A stretch of DNA of 64,000 bases, taken from contig CAUYUJ010020704.1 of NCBI GenBank assembly GCA_963575745.1, positions 330,407 through 394,406 of the forward strand. The letters are read 5' to 3'. Shown in pieces: positions 10,969 through 21,639 of this stretch (the first letter of the stretch is position 1; the number at the start of each line of letters is the position of its first letter). The notes beneath the pieces are model-generated. The model made no database searches and was not told the DNA's origin. It saw only the letters and a list, made by a program, of their open reading frames with translations. This DNA comes from Prorocentrum cordatum. Lineage: Eukaryota; Sar; Dinophyceae; Prorocentrales; Prorocentraceae. The translations under genes were made by a program, and so were the position numbers.

Positions 10969-10970
10969 TA

Positions 10971-11369
10971 CGTTGCCACGGCATTGCGCTGCCATTGCGC
11001 TGCGTTGCGTGGGCCGACGCACGCTCTCCTGGGAGCGGTTGCCCCGGGTGCTCTTCTGCTGCCGCAAATGCTCCGTGCACTCGCCGGCGGGCCCCCCCAG
11101 GCGGAGCCCGCGCCCCGCCCGCGTTCTCTCTCTGGCCGCGTGCATGGGTGACTACAGGCAGGTCGGGCGTGTCCCTCCACAGGGGGCGAAATATTCAAAA
11201 ATAGTCAAAAGATGGTTTGGGGACTATTTTTGGGAATGTGTTTGTGGGCATCTTTTGCATACTTTTTATTCTGCGTCCAAAACCCCCCTGTAGGGTGACA
11301 GGCCCAACTTAAGACTGCAGCCCAGCAGCTCCAGGGCAAGCCCCTGAAGCAGCGCGTGATCTTGCAGCT
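10971..11369. other. Flank of the MITE, no gene
   Basis: Contains the right-hand copy of the GGGCCGACG...GGGAGCGGT repeat at about 11010-11043 and then moderate-GC DNA with no recognisable motif. Confidence 0.35.
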
Positions 11370-11995
11370 GCTGCAGACAACTTGTGCGCTGCCATCGTTG
11401 CCGGCCTCGGCTCCAGTATTCCCACCGAGATGGCCCGCGGCCATGGCGCGCATGAAGAAGCTCGGCGCTCTGGCAGGTTCTTGCGCCGTTTCTTCTGCAG
11501 CCGACCTCAGGGTCGATCGCGCCTCGGGAAGGTCTGGGCGGGCTCCCAGGTGTTCTGGGGTTTTCAAGGTCCGCATGTTCACTCCACGTCGCTCACTTCG
11601 GGTCTCGTTTGGGACAGGGATCCCACGTTCGTTGGGCTCGTCGCGCCCATGCTGTGGCGCTCCGTGGAGACCTGGGGCACGCGCGCGAGGATTTTTTTTT
11701 AATTCGCGATGTCCTGGGCGGAGCTTCGCGAGTCTTGGGGGGCGTCTGCGTTTCTTGGTCCAGGGCCTGACAGTTCGAAGCAGGTCACAGGGCCCTTGCT
11801 GGCCATGAAGCTGAGTGTCAATCGCATTGGATGGTGAATGCCCAGTTGCACGAGCATGGTGGCTCAGTTTGGCACAGCGCTGCTAGGTGGCAAGGTGACT
11901 GGATGTTGCCTTCGCTCCCTCGGCCGCTTCGAGTTCTCCGTGGGCAGATGCGCGCGCGACTCCAGTCTAGTAAGTTTACGGCGCATCAGAAGGGC
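11370..11995 (+). pseudogene. LINE B, region between RT and RNase H
   Basis: Two segments resemble the conserved post-RT part of dinoflagellate LINEs. One is WDRDPTFVGLVAPMLWRSVE near 11610-11670 (family pattern: D-P-x-F near the start, then a hydrophobic helix and W). The second is GPLLAMKLSVNRIGWSMPS near 11785-11845 (family pattern: GP..A...L.R.GW..PS). They are in different frames. Their order after the RT start at 10.28 kb and before the RNase H at 12.4 kb matches one element. Confidence 0.55.
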
Positions 11996-12024
11996 TGCAT
12001 CGAGGTTGGGGTGCGTGGCGCAGA

Positions 12025-12130
12025 GCAGGAGGGGGAGGAGGAGGAGGAGGAGGAGGAGGAGGAGGAGGAGGAGGAGGAGGAGGAGGAGGAGGATGGGGGG
12101 GGAAGGGGGAGGGGGAGGAGGAGGAGAGCG
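12025..12130. repeat. (GGA)n microsatellite
   Basis: GGA run with a G-rich tail; the poly-Glu and poly-Arg open frames across it are artefacts. Confidence 0.9.
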
Positions 12131-12399
12131 TTGGCCGTGGGATGCGCGTTGCTTGACGTTCTCTGTCTGCCGTGCTTGCTGGCGCCCGGCGCCGTCCTGC
12201 GTCGGCTGTGGTCTTGCAAGGCTGTTGAGTCGGGACGGCGCGAGACCGTCGGCCGCCCTCGTGCCCTGACCCCTCCCCGCACATCAGGATCTCACTGAGG
12301 AGAGCGACCCTGTGGGTTTCCTCCTCTTCACCTGTGGGTTTTGCGTGCATCCTGGTGCTGTATTTCTGAGGCCGGCCTTGGATGTTCCAGGGGAAGTTG

Positions 12400-12960
12400 T
12401 AATGTTGACGGCCCTTGTTCCAGAAGTGTGTCGTGCGAGATCTCGAGTGCAGGGTGGGCTACGGTCGCTGTCTCACCCTCGGGGGATGCGTGTCATGTCG
12501 GGCCCCCTCTTGGGCCACTTCCCTCAGACCCCCCCCCGAGCGGTTGAATTTGTTGCGTGCTGCATGGCTGTGCAGCGTGGCCGCCCAGAAGGCGACGTTT
12601 GTAGTTGTCGCTCGAATGTCGCGCGCGAGGTCCTGGAACCCATCCAGGCCAGGCTCTCCCAGCGTCGCCCTTGCGCTGGAGTCGTGCTCCAAGCTCTGGT
12701 GGCCAGAACGGGAGATGTGGTCAAAGTCTAGGAGCGTGTCCCCGACGGCCCTGACCTGTCTGCGAGCCAAGAGCGCGCAACTTCGGGAACGATCAGGCTG
12801 ATGCAGCGGCGAAGGCAGCAGCCCTCCGCCGCCCTCGGCCCAGTCCGAACGAGGCAGACATGGTTGCTCGCTGGGAACATGTGTCTCGCATTGTTGCTAA
12901 GCGTTCTGCCCAAGACATGCCTCTTCGGCCCAGGTTGGATCTCGCCGACATCCCCTGGAC
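12400..12960 (+). pseudogene. LINE B, RNase H-like domain (decayed)
   Basis: The C-terminal half of an RNase H reads clearly: GDVVKV then a TAG then ERVPDGPDLSASQERATS, followed after a frame change by GNDQADAAAKAAALRR (12805-12840), the family's GN-x-x-AD-x-x-AK signature. Upstream CRSNVAREVLEPIQARLSQR fits the preceding helix. Downstream sequence ends with RLDLADIPWTKP. It would degrade the RNA strand of the cDNA hybrid. The stop at about 12730 and the frameshift at about 12803 show it is dead. Confidence 0.65.
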
Positions 12961-13084
12961 TAAACCCTTTTCCGCTCCGAGATCTCCTCCTCCGCCTCCC
13001 CCCCCGTGACTGGCTTTTGGGAGGCAGGTTTTGGACTTGGTCTGTTTGTTTTCGAGCTGCCCGTCGTACTTGAGGCCGCCCCGC

Positions 13085-13310
13085 CCCCCGGGCGCTGCAA
13101 GGGCTCCACCTCCATCAAATGAATCACTGGAGAGTCGCTCTGTTTGCTTGAGCATCGTCAAGTTACCTTGGGGTCTGACCACGGTGAAGGCTTCATAATT
13201 GTGTGCGCCAGATGTCGTTATTACACTTCTGGCGGTCATGTCCGTGAGCTCGCTACGCAATGTGCGTGCCCACCTGCCAGAGACAAGCGTGGCAACGGCC
13301 GCCGTCACGA
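13085..13310 (+). pseudogene. LINE B, C-terminal zinc-ribbon-like segment
   Basis: The frame through 13185-13290 reads GEGFIIVCARCRYYTSGGHV then RELATQCACPP, a C-x2-C with a second C-x-C about 15 residues on. A short ribbon of this kind follows RNase H in the dinoflagellate LINEs I recall. Soon afterwards the frame stops. This marks the likely 3' end of LINE B near 13.3-13.4 kb. Confidence 0.5.
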
Positions 13311-13520
13311 CTGAACATCCCAAGCGTGGCGTGCCGCTTGCATCTGGGTCGCTGGGCGATGACGCCTCGTCTAGGACGTTTTTTCCCAACCATCCTGTGG
13401 TGTTGGGTCCTCGTTTTGAAGAGACAGCGCCCCGCGTCCCACCTCCTCTCCTCCTCCTCCCCCTCCTCGCCCTCCTCCCTCCTCCCCCTCCTTGCCTCTG
13501 CTCTCGGCACACCCCTCACA

Positions 13521-14050
13521 CGTTTCGTAGCCCCATGGGGAGCTCCACCGAAGGTCCCAGTGGCACAGCCCGCATGCGGTTCCCCCACCCAGGGCAGCGT
13601 TTCGTAGCCCCATAGGGAGCTCCACCGAAGGTCCCAGTGGCACAGCCCGCATGCGGTTCCCCCACCCAGGGCAGCGTTTCGTAGCCCCATAGGGAGCTCC
13701 ACCGAAGGTCCCAGTGGCACAGCCCGCATGCGGTTCCCCCACCCAGGGCAGCGTTTCGTGGCCCCATAGGGAGCTCCACCGAAGGTCCCAGTGGCACAGC
13801 CCGCATGCGGTTCCCCCACCCAGGGCAGCGCTTCGTGGCCCCATAGGGAGCTCCACCGAAGGTCCCAGTGGCACAGCCCGCATGCGGTTCCCCCACCCAG
13901 GGCAGCGTTTCGTAGCCCCATAGGGAGCTCCACCGAAGGTCCCAGTGGCACAGCCCGCATGCGGTTCCCCCACCCAGGGCAGCGTTTCGTGGCCCCATAG
14001 GGAGCTCCACCGAAGGCCCCATAGAGGGCTCCACCGAAGGCCCCACCCAG
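13521..14050. repeat. 77-bp tandem repeat array
   Basis: Seven occurrences of CGTTTCGTAG or a one- or two-base variant start at 13521, 13598, 13675, 13752, 13829, 13906 and 13983, an exact 77-bp period. Each unit contains the 10-base palindrome CCGCATGCGG and the string CCCACCCAGGGCAGCGTTTC. The last unit is shortened and has a duplicated CTCCACCGAAGG block. The minus strand is stop-free in all frames because 77 is not a multiple of three. The 355- and 264-codon minus-strand frames here are therefore artefacts. Confidence 0.95.
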
Positions 14051-14073
14051 GAACGTTTTGTGGTCCCACAGGA

Positions 14074-14759
14074 AGAGGATATATCTGAAGCGCTTGCTCC
14101 AGGGGTTCTGGGTGCGCATGGAGAAGTACGCGGGCGCGCCCTTCGTGGACGACCTGAAGCGCCACGACGACAGCCTCACGGGGGACCTCACGGGCCCGCT
14201 GGTGTTCATCGAGCCCCGTACGTCGGAGCCGTTCACGTTCCGCACTTCCAAGGTCACCCGGACGGGCTTCCCGTTTTCACGCGGCAGGGTCATCACCACG
14301 GTGGCGTGCCAGGGGCGCACTATGCGGGAAGGCGACGGGGCGGGGGAACGGCGCCACCGGGCAGTCTACGGCCGAACCCTTCAGATGCGAGCGGTCCGCA
14401 GCCGGACCTTCTCTCGGTCCCGTGGGCTCTCGCCCTGGGCCGTCGGCTGTCTGGCGCACTGCTCCCCCGGCCGACGCCGCCCAGGCGTGATCCTGGACTG
14501 CGGCCGCCACGAGGTCGGGAACGGCAAGAAGGAGGACGACAACTGGTGGCTGGAGCTCTACGTGCTGCTCTCGCGCGCCACGCGCCACGAGGATCTCCTG
14601 CTCATGCGGGCGCCGCTCATCGAGTTCTTCCTGGCAGGGCCGCCGGCGGGCTGGCGGAAGCAGCTGGAGCAGTTTGCTGCGCGCGCGAAGCGGCGCAGGA
14701 GGGAGGCGACGGCCCTCGCCAGGGAGCTCGGCCTCAGCGAGTTCATCCGCGAGGCCTGA
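14074..14759 (+). CDS. Helicase C-terminal exons (Pif1/RecD-like superfamily 1)
   Basis: The product reads KRIYLKRLLQGFWVRMEKYA, then DLTGPLVFIEPRTSEPF, then RVITTVACQGRTM, then VILDCGRHEVGNG, then WWLELYVLLSRATRHEDLLL and a basic, coiled C-terminus ending LGLSEFIREA. The QGRT motif corresponds to superfamily-1 helicase motif V and the YVLLSRATR motif to motif VI, which bind and sense ATP. The family therefore unwinds nucleic acid. Only the C-terminal part is in the window; Walker A and B must lie in upstream exons that I cannot find. The exon probably begins at the AG of CCCACAG (14067-14073) next to the 77-bp array. A 153-base intron (14332-14484) lies inside. Stop TGA at 14757-14759. Confidence 0.7.
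14332..14484 (+). other. Candidate GC-AG intron in the helicase gene
   Basis: Removing 14332 (GCGACG) to 14484 (CCCAG) joins GRTMREG to VILDCG and restores the usual compact spacing between QGRT and the following strand. The upstream exon ends GGGAAG and the downstream exon starts with G, the pattern seen at dinoflagellate introns, which often use GC donors. Its length is 51 codons and it has no in-frame stop, so the unspliced frame also stays open. Confidence 0.65.
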
Positions 14760-15890
14760 CCTGGGAAGCGGCCCCGCGCGAGCCAGCGGCGCGCGCTGGT
14801 TGTCGCTGACGCTTGGATGACCCCAGCTCGTCGTCGGGATTTCTCGCCAGAGGATGACCGGCGCCTGTCGGGGGATTTCACCCAGATCGCGCCGTTTTCG
14901 CATAGCCTCGCCGCGCAGCACGGGGGGGCTATCCGTTTACATTGAGTCGCAGTGGACGACCCCCGCGCGTCGATGGGATTCCCTCGGGATGACCAGACCG
15001 CGTCGGTGGGGACTCCCCAGCCACTTTCGAGCGGCGCCGCTTGCGCAGTGCACTCTGCGTGGCTCGCTATCGGCCCGGAGGCAAAAATGCCACCCTCGTC
15101 TCTCGCTCCTCTTGCTTCCTTTTGCTTCTTGACCGCGGGCCCCCCGGTCTCGTCTCTGCCGTTGCTGGCCTGCCCCTGACATTTGCGCGGCTTCTCCGTA
15201 ACATCTTCCTGCGTGCCCAGCAACAGGTCTGACGATGCGATGATGATACTGATGTGTTGGATCGCCCGGTGAGCTCTCCTCCTTCTCCAGCCACCTCCTG
15301 CCCGCGCTGTCTTGCGCCTCGTCCGCGCTGTGGCGCAGTGCCCATGACAACAGGGGCCATGCCTCGCGCCACTTGTAGTTTGCGTGCCCCCCTCCTTCGT
15401 CTCATTTCCCTCGCGGTATTCGCAGCTGCATATGTATGGGTCCTTCGCCAGGCTAATTTTGCTTCAAACTTTTCCAGCTAGCAGTTCAGTGCTGCAGCCT
15501 GGGAGGAATGGTGTGTACAATGTGGCCCAGGTGGTTGATGTTGAAAAGTCTTCCTTCTCCTCTTGCGTCTCCTCCTGCATCTCCTCATCCTCGTCATCCC
15601 CAGTGTTTCGCGCGGTCAGGTGAGGGGGGCTCGGCGTTTACTTTGGACGCTATGTCGGAGTAGTACACCCGCGTGTTAAACATCGGCCCGGCGGACGTAC
15701 TTCGGAATCTACTTCGAACGTGTCTGTCATACACGAGCGTGGGCCGAGTCATCGATGATGTTCCATGGGCATGCACGGCTGATTGAGGTTAGGCCGTGCA
15801 CCGGAGAGCTGCCGCTGTGAATGACGTGATACTGCCGACGGACCACCAGTACGAATCTCACGTAATTTGACCAGCTCACGCTTCTGACTC
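14760..15890. other. Unassigned DNA downstream of the helicase exon
   Basis: Mixed composition with no repeats longer than a few units and no recognised domain on either strand. It may contain the helicase 3' UTR. Confidence 0.35.
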
Positions 15891-15989
15891 CTCCTCGTGC
15901 TCTTTCTCCTCCTCCTTCTCTTGTCGTTGGAGGCGGGGTGAGGGGAAGAGGTTGAATGGGGTAGCGAGGATGTGGGAAGGAGGACAAGA

Positions 15990-16190
15990 GGGAGGAGAGC
16001 GGATGAGGGGCGGGATGAGAAAGCGGAGGAGGAGGAGGAAGAGAATGAGGAGAAGGACGAGCAGGAGGAAAGGGAGGAGGAGGAGGAGGGGAGGAAGAGG
16101 AGGAGGAGGAGCAAGAGGAAGAGAGTGATGATGATGATGACGATGATGATGACGATGATGATGATGGTGATGGTGATGGTGATTATGATT

Positions 16191-16221
<31 letters not shown>

Positions 16222-16232
16222 CGACGACGACC

Positions 16233-16264
<32 letters not shown>

Positions 16265-16369
16265 TCTCTCGGCCGTTGCGGCGCACCTTGGGCCCACCCT
16301 CCAGGAGGGGATGGTGAGAACGATGCTGCTGCTGATGATTGCTGTTGAGTTCGATAATGGTAATGCGAC

Positions 16370-16413
<44 letters not shown>

Positions 16414-17045
16414 CGATGCTGATGATGCTGATGCTGATGCTGATGATGATGCTGCTGCTGGTGCTGCTGCTGCTGCTGATGATGATGATGATGCTGATTA
16501 TGATAATGACGATGATGCTGATGATGATGCCGATACTGATGATGACGATACTGCTGATGATGCTGATGATGATGCTGTTGATGATGATGCTCGCGATGCT
16601 GATGATGACATTGCCGATGCGCGAGGTGATGATGCTGATCAGAATGATGATGACGATGATGATGATGATGATGCTGATGATGGTCACGATGATGCTGCTG
16701 CTGCTGGATCTGCTGTTGGTGATGATGATGCTTATGATAATGACGACGACGATGCTGATGATGACGATGCTGAGTATGACGATGACGATACTGTTGATGA
16801 AGCTGCTGATGTTCTTGATGATGCTGATGCTCGTGATGCTGATACTGACATTGCTGATGCGCGCGGTGATGATGCTGCTGCTGATGATGATCATTATGAT
16901 GATGCTGCTGCTGATGATGATGGTGATGCTGATGCTGATGATCATGAGATGATGATGGTGCTGATGCTGATGCTGATGCTGATCATCAGGATGCTGGTGA
17001 TGTCAATAATGATGCTGATGTTGCTGATGATGCTGATGCTGATCG

Positions 17046-17097
<52 letters not shown>

Positions 17098-17098
17098 A
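15990..17098. repeat. GGA then ATG/GAT/GAC triplet array
   Basis: GGA-rich to about 16125, then about 970 bases of ATG-phase triplets interrupted by GAC, GCT and GTG variants and by a short unique insert at 16270-16360. Poly-Met (+) and poly-Ile/Ser (-) frames across it, up to 398 codons, are repeat artefacts. Confidence 0.95.
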
Positions 17099-17460
17099 AA
17101 CATGGAGGCCATTAATTACGGCTGGATGCTTTCGCTGTAGATAAGGCTGAGGCGTTGCAATCGACAAGCTTGCTGCTATATCTCGGTCGTGCCTCCAGCT
17201 CTCAAACGCAGCAGACGGGCGACGAGCCAAGGCGGCGAGACAGTGCAAGACTTCTGCTGAGTGTTGCTCCTGGTTACCGCTCTGGCGGCCTACCTTCTGC
17301 CAAGGCCACTGTGCTTCCTTGACAGCTGCCGCCTGCTTGTCGTCAGCAGCCTGCATCACATTGGCTAGCAGCATTGGAGTCTTGTCCGCTTGCGTCTACG
17401 CCCCGCACCGCACCACTGCGAGTAACATTATAGCTTTTGTAGCACTGCTGCTACCGCCGT
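17099..17460 (-). other. Unique island between triplet arrays with an exon-like minus frame
   Basis: The minus strand from 17374 to about 17100 reads MLLANVMQAADDKQAAAVKE and continues Ala/Gln-rich without stops before running into poly-His from the repeat. It could be an exon whose 3' side borders a repeat-filled intron, but no domain or clear splice site supports it. Confidence 0.25.
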
Positions 17461-18311
17461 TGATGATGTAGATGATGATGCGGATGATGAAGATGCTGAT
17501 GATGAGGATTATGATGCTGCTGATGGTGATGATGATGACGATGGAGATGCTGTTGATGATCATTATGATGATGATGCAGATGATAACGCTGATGATGATG
17601 CTGCTGGAGATGTTGATGGTGGTGGAGACGATGGTGATGGTGACGATGGCGATGATGCTGATGATGACGATGCAGGTGCTGATGATGATGATGCATCTGA
17701 TGACGCTGATGATGATGCTGCTGGTGATGGTGATGGTGGTGGTGACGATGGTGATGGTGACGATGACCATGGCGATGATGCTAATGATTATGCTGATGAT
17801 GTTGATGCTGATGATGATGGTGATAGTGCTGATGCTGATGATGATGATGCCGACTGTGACGGTGATGGTGGTGGTGATGTTGATGGCGTTGGAGATTATG
17901 ATGGTGATGACGATTACGATATTGATGGTGGTAATGATGATGGTGATGTGGTGTCGGTGATGGTGGTAATGATGATGATGATGCTGCTGACGACGATGAT
18001 GGTGATGATTGTGATAATGATGGGGATGATGACGATGACGATGACGATACAGATGGCGAGGATGATGATGATGATGATAGTGATGATGTTGTTCATGCTG
18101 ATGGTCATGATGCTGATGGTAATGTTGATTGTGGCAGTGGAGAAGGCGATGATGATTGATGCGGCTGAGGATGCTGCTGCTGCCGCTGCTGCGCTGCTGC
18201 CGCTGCTGCAGCTGATGATGATGAGGATGACGGTGATGATGAGGATGACGATGATGAGGAGGAGGAGGAGCAGGAGGAGAAGGAGGATGATGAGGATGAT
18301 GAGGATGAGGG

Positions 18312-18346
<35 letters not shown>

Positions 18347-18425
18347 GTGGTGTTGGTGACGATGATGGTCATGATGATGCTGATGCTGATGTTAATGCTG
18401 TTGTTGCTGCTGCTGATGATGATGA
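17461..18425. repeat. GAT/ATG triplet array
   Basis: About 960 bases of GAT-phase triplets with GGT, GCT and GAC variants; a GGA/GAG block is at 18250-18310 and GCT/CTG runs are at 18170-18215. Confidence 0.95.
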
Positions 18426-18970
18426 TGTGCCAGAAGTTGGGGGGGGGGGGGTGGCGGAGGTGGAGGCTATTACAGCCGCCGGCGCGGCGTCTCGCTCAGT
18501 CGCCTTGCGGGCTGGCGGTGTGCGCTTGCCTCCCCTGCCGGTCAGGTCGTCTTCACGGGCTCCACCGTCGTTGGGAGCAAGGCCCGGCGCTTCGCTTTGG
18601 GGAGGGGGCTCCTCCTCCTCGTAGCTCGTAGCGAATGCGCTGAGAGGAGGGCTACAGCCAATGCGCCGAGGTAGGGAACAGTTCGGGCTCGGAAGGGGCT
18701 CGCTGCTCCTTGCGTCCTTCCACGGTTGTTCCTCCAGTGCCCTTCGTTCACCGAGGCGTGTTTGGGGGAGGGAAAGGAGAGGCGGGGGGGGGGGGTCGTC
18801 CTCCGCGTCGCTCGTAGCTGCGACCATCAGTACTTCGGCAAAACGCTGCCCTGCCCTCCTCCCGCTTCCTTCGCCTTCTCTGGGGGAGCGGGGAAGGAGG
18901 ATGTGGAGATGAGGGAAGGGAATGGGGGCGGACGAGGAGGAGGATGGGTCTAGTAGTTGGAGAGGCTGAG
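18426..18970. other. Unassigned GC-rich DNA with poly-G runs
   Basis: G runs at about 18439-18452 and 18783-18795. A minus-strand frame remains open through here, but composition explains it. Confidence 0.35.
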
Positions 18971-18974
18971 GATG

Positions 18975-18980
18975 AGGTGT

Positions 18981-19011
<31 letters not shown>

Positions 19012-19026
19012 GGAGGAGGAGGAGGA
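18975..19026. repeat. (GGA)n microsatellite
   Basis: A clean GGA run that borders the candidate minus-strand exon at 19031. Confidence 0.9.
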
Positions 19027-19030
19027 TAAC

Positions 19031-19169
19031 CAGTGTAAGCCCAAGAGTCATCAACGATGTTGGGATAAACCCTTCTTCCAAGCTCCCTCTCCATAGGCTC
19101 CTGCAACGGTTCATCTCCACTGAGGGAACTGTATCGTCGGGAGACAACCTCGTGAATATTTGGAAGCAT
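19031..19169 (-). CDS. Candidate minus-strand exon, unknown product
   Basis: Read from 19169 the frame gives MLPNIHEVVSRRYSSLSGDE and goes on through EPMERELGRRVYPNIVDDSW to AYT. Composition is balanced and non-repetitive, unlike the flanks. It ends at TG|GTTATC, a possible GT donor followed at once by a TCC-rich (minus strand) tract. The same frame is open upstream to 19202. No family is recognised. Confidence 0.35.
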
Positions 19170-19375
19170 GCCAAAACATTGTTCTCGGGATTCCAACGCC
19201 ACGGATCAACCTGACTGCTGTGTTTTGGCGAGCCTGAATCGCTCCAGAACGCCATTCCTGGAGTTTCAGCACCGCGAGTCAACGTAACCGTTGCGCCCGC
19301 ATAATCCTCAACCTCTCCTAAACACTAGTTTTGGTACGTTGATCATGGAGTTCGTGAAGCTCTAGTAGATATTAT

Positions 19376-19735
19376 AAACGAATGCGCTCGGCAGTAAGGC
19401 GAGAGCCACATTTTGAAACGGAGCCGCCCTAAATCCGTGAGGATCCTGCAATTTTGTAAAACGAATGTGCGCGGCGCTAGGGCGAGAGCCACATTTGAAA
19501 TCCATGCGCCCTCAATCCGTGAACCCCGTGCAAATTTAAAATCGCATGTACGCGGTGTTAAGGAGAGAACCACATTTTGAAAACCACCCGCCCTCAATCC
19601 GTGAATCTCGTACACGTTTTAAAACGAATGTGCGCGGCGCAGCATTTTTTGAATCGAATGTGCGCGGCGCTAAGGGGAGAGCCACATTTTGAACACCACC
19701 CGCCCTCCGTCTGTGAATATGTTGCCGATTTTATG
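19376..19735. repeat. About 83-bp degenerate tandem repeat, four to five units
   Basis: Units start with variants of AACGAATGTGCGCGGCGCTA near 19376, 19460, 19543, 19623 and 19653 and contain GAGAGCCACATTTTGAA and CCCTCAATCCGTGAA. The unit at 19623 is deleted to about 30 bases. Confidence 0.85.
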
Positions 19736-20221
19736 TTTCGGGGTCGTACGTGGCGAGGAAGTTCTAGGCCAAACGCATGGTCCGCCCTACAAGCTGCCCT
19801 CGGGGTGCGACAGGGAGAAGTTGTTTGTAAGGGGAAGGAATCGAGGAGGAGGATGAGGAGGAGGAGGAGGATGAGGAGGAAGATGAGGATGCCGTGCAGG
19901 GTGCCCCTGCCCAGTGCGGCTAGCGATTTGTCCGTCCATCGGGAGGCTGGCGGCCAGGCAAGTGCAGCAGGAGCCGGTGGGTGAAAGAAGGGGTCCGCAA
20001 CAGGGGGTCTGCAATGGGGGCTGAATGGCCCATGTATGCTCAGTAGATCGTTAATGTATTTGATCGGGTATGATTGACACCCCATGTTGGCGGTCATAAG
20101 GGCCAGTCGTTCGTGCCCGCGCGTTGCCCGCGCGGGCACACGCGCCGTGCATCCATTGTCGTTCATGCGCGCGGGCGTTCTTGCACATCGGGCGCGGGCT
20201 TGGAACTGGTCCCGCCACTCC

Positions 20222-20447
20222 CTGAAAATATGAATTCACATTTCCTTTTTTTTCAAATTGTGAATTCACATGTTCCTTTTCCCAAAATGTGAATTTACAT
20301 TCTGGCCCCCCACCATGAAAAACCAGATATGAAATTCCAAAATAAAATTCACATGTTTTGTTTCCAACATGTGAATTCACGTTTTCTTTTTCCCAAACTG
20401 TGAATTCACACTTTGCTTTTCCCCACGATGAATTCACATGTTGCCCT
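20222..20447. repeat. Degenerate minisatellite built on palindrome TGTGAATTCACA
   Basis: Six to seven copies of TGTGAATTCACA or close variants, separated by 20-45 bases of pyrimidine-rich spacer (CTTTTTCCCAAA type). On the minus strand the translation repeats WEKEHVNS-like peptides, which reflects the repeat. Confidence 0.85.
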
Positions 20448-21600
20448 GATCTTCAAGATCCCCGGCACTGGGGCGCAGTGTTCCGCATGTCAGATTGGTT
20501 GGGCAGATTTTGACACTCACTTCGCCGCCTTTGGCTATTCCCATTTTTTCTTCTTGCGCCCTCGGCGCACGTTGTTTTCGTCGCCTCTCCCCAGCCCCCC
20601 GCCACTTTGCTTCGTTGACTTGCAGGTTTCGCGCAGGGGTGCAGGCGGGGAGCTTCACTTGGTTCACTCGCCGAACACAGCAATCGAGGGTGTATCGCCC
20701 ATGCATGGCCCAGAGAGCCACCATTGCCGGGACCTTGCGCCCGACCACCACATTCACGCTCCAAACGAGGGATGCGGGCGGCGGGGCGGCCAGGTCATGG
20801 CCGCGTGCGCCGCCGACTTCAAGCGCGTCCTGCTCGAGCTGGGAGGCCGGGGGTTCTCAGTTTTCGAGCCCCGTCTGCTTCCATCGGGAGGTGGCGTGGA
20901 GCTGCAGACGTTCTAATGCATCCAGTGTGCAACTTGCATGTACTTGCAGACGGCGTGCCTTTCTTACCAGCAAGGGTAGAAGCACAGGTGAGGCGTTCCA
21001 TAGAGGGCGTCGCCTTCGAGGATCGAGGGAGATGTCATCTCTTCCTCGGCGGAAGGCGTCGGAAGGTCGACGGAAGCCGGCGGAAGTACAACGAGGCCGC
21101 CTCTGCCAGCGAAAGGCCGGCGGACGCGGGCGGGAGTAACAATCGGACCCCAAAGAGATGGATGGCATTTGTTTGGGGTTCAGGTTTTGCGGAAGCCGTC
21201 GACACGTGTCACACCGATAGCGTGCATCTATATCATCCGTACATGCGTGGTATCAGTAGAATTTTCCCGTTGCGCACCGACATTAATTCTTCGGGCATCA
21301 AACAAACAGGCACCCATATCACACACCAACGACACATCGGTGAACGGCATGCCCCCAGGACACGATCCAGAACATGCGCATGCCACACGCTTACCTTACA
21401 TAAATCACACACGTCATACCCATGCTCACCTGCATCAGCAAACCGTTTGAAACATAAATACACGTATCGCACATTCATCAGCAGTTGAACAGGCCGTACA
21501 TGAAGACGGTGCGCAACGACCACCTATATACCTAGATATTCCCACATCTATGTATATATACATACATATATATATGTACATGTACAACTCTTAATTTGTA
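20448..21600. other. Unassigned DNA
   Basis: A + strand frame is open from 20724 to 21488, with a GGRRRKVDGSRRK stretch and, later, His/Thr-rich low-GC sequence. No domain is visible and the frame crosses a clear drop in GC near 21170, so I do not call a gene. TATATA-rich sequence lies at 21520-21590. Confidence 0.3.
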
Positions 21601-21639
21601 TGTTTGCCAGCGTGGGCCCTAAACAGTGTGTTCCAGGGT

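Noticed and set aside
13253-14320. 355-codon minus-strand frame (and 264- and 176-codon companions)
   Set aside because: It is the 77-bp array read in rotating frame, stop-free by composition; the real coding strand at its end is the opposite one.
15749-16945. 398-codon Ile/Ser frame and 326-codon Met-rich frame
   Set aside because: Pure products of the ATG/GAT triplet array with no domain.
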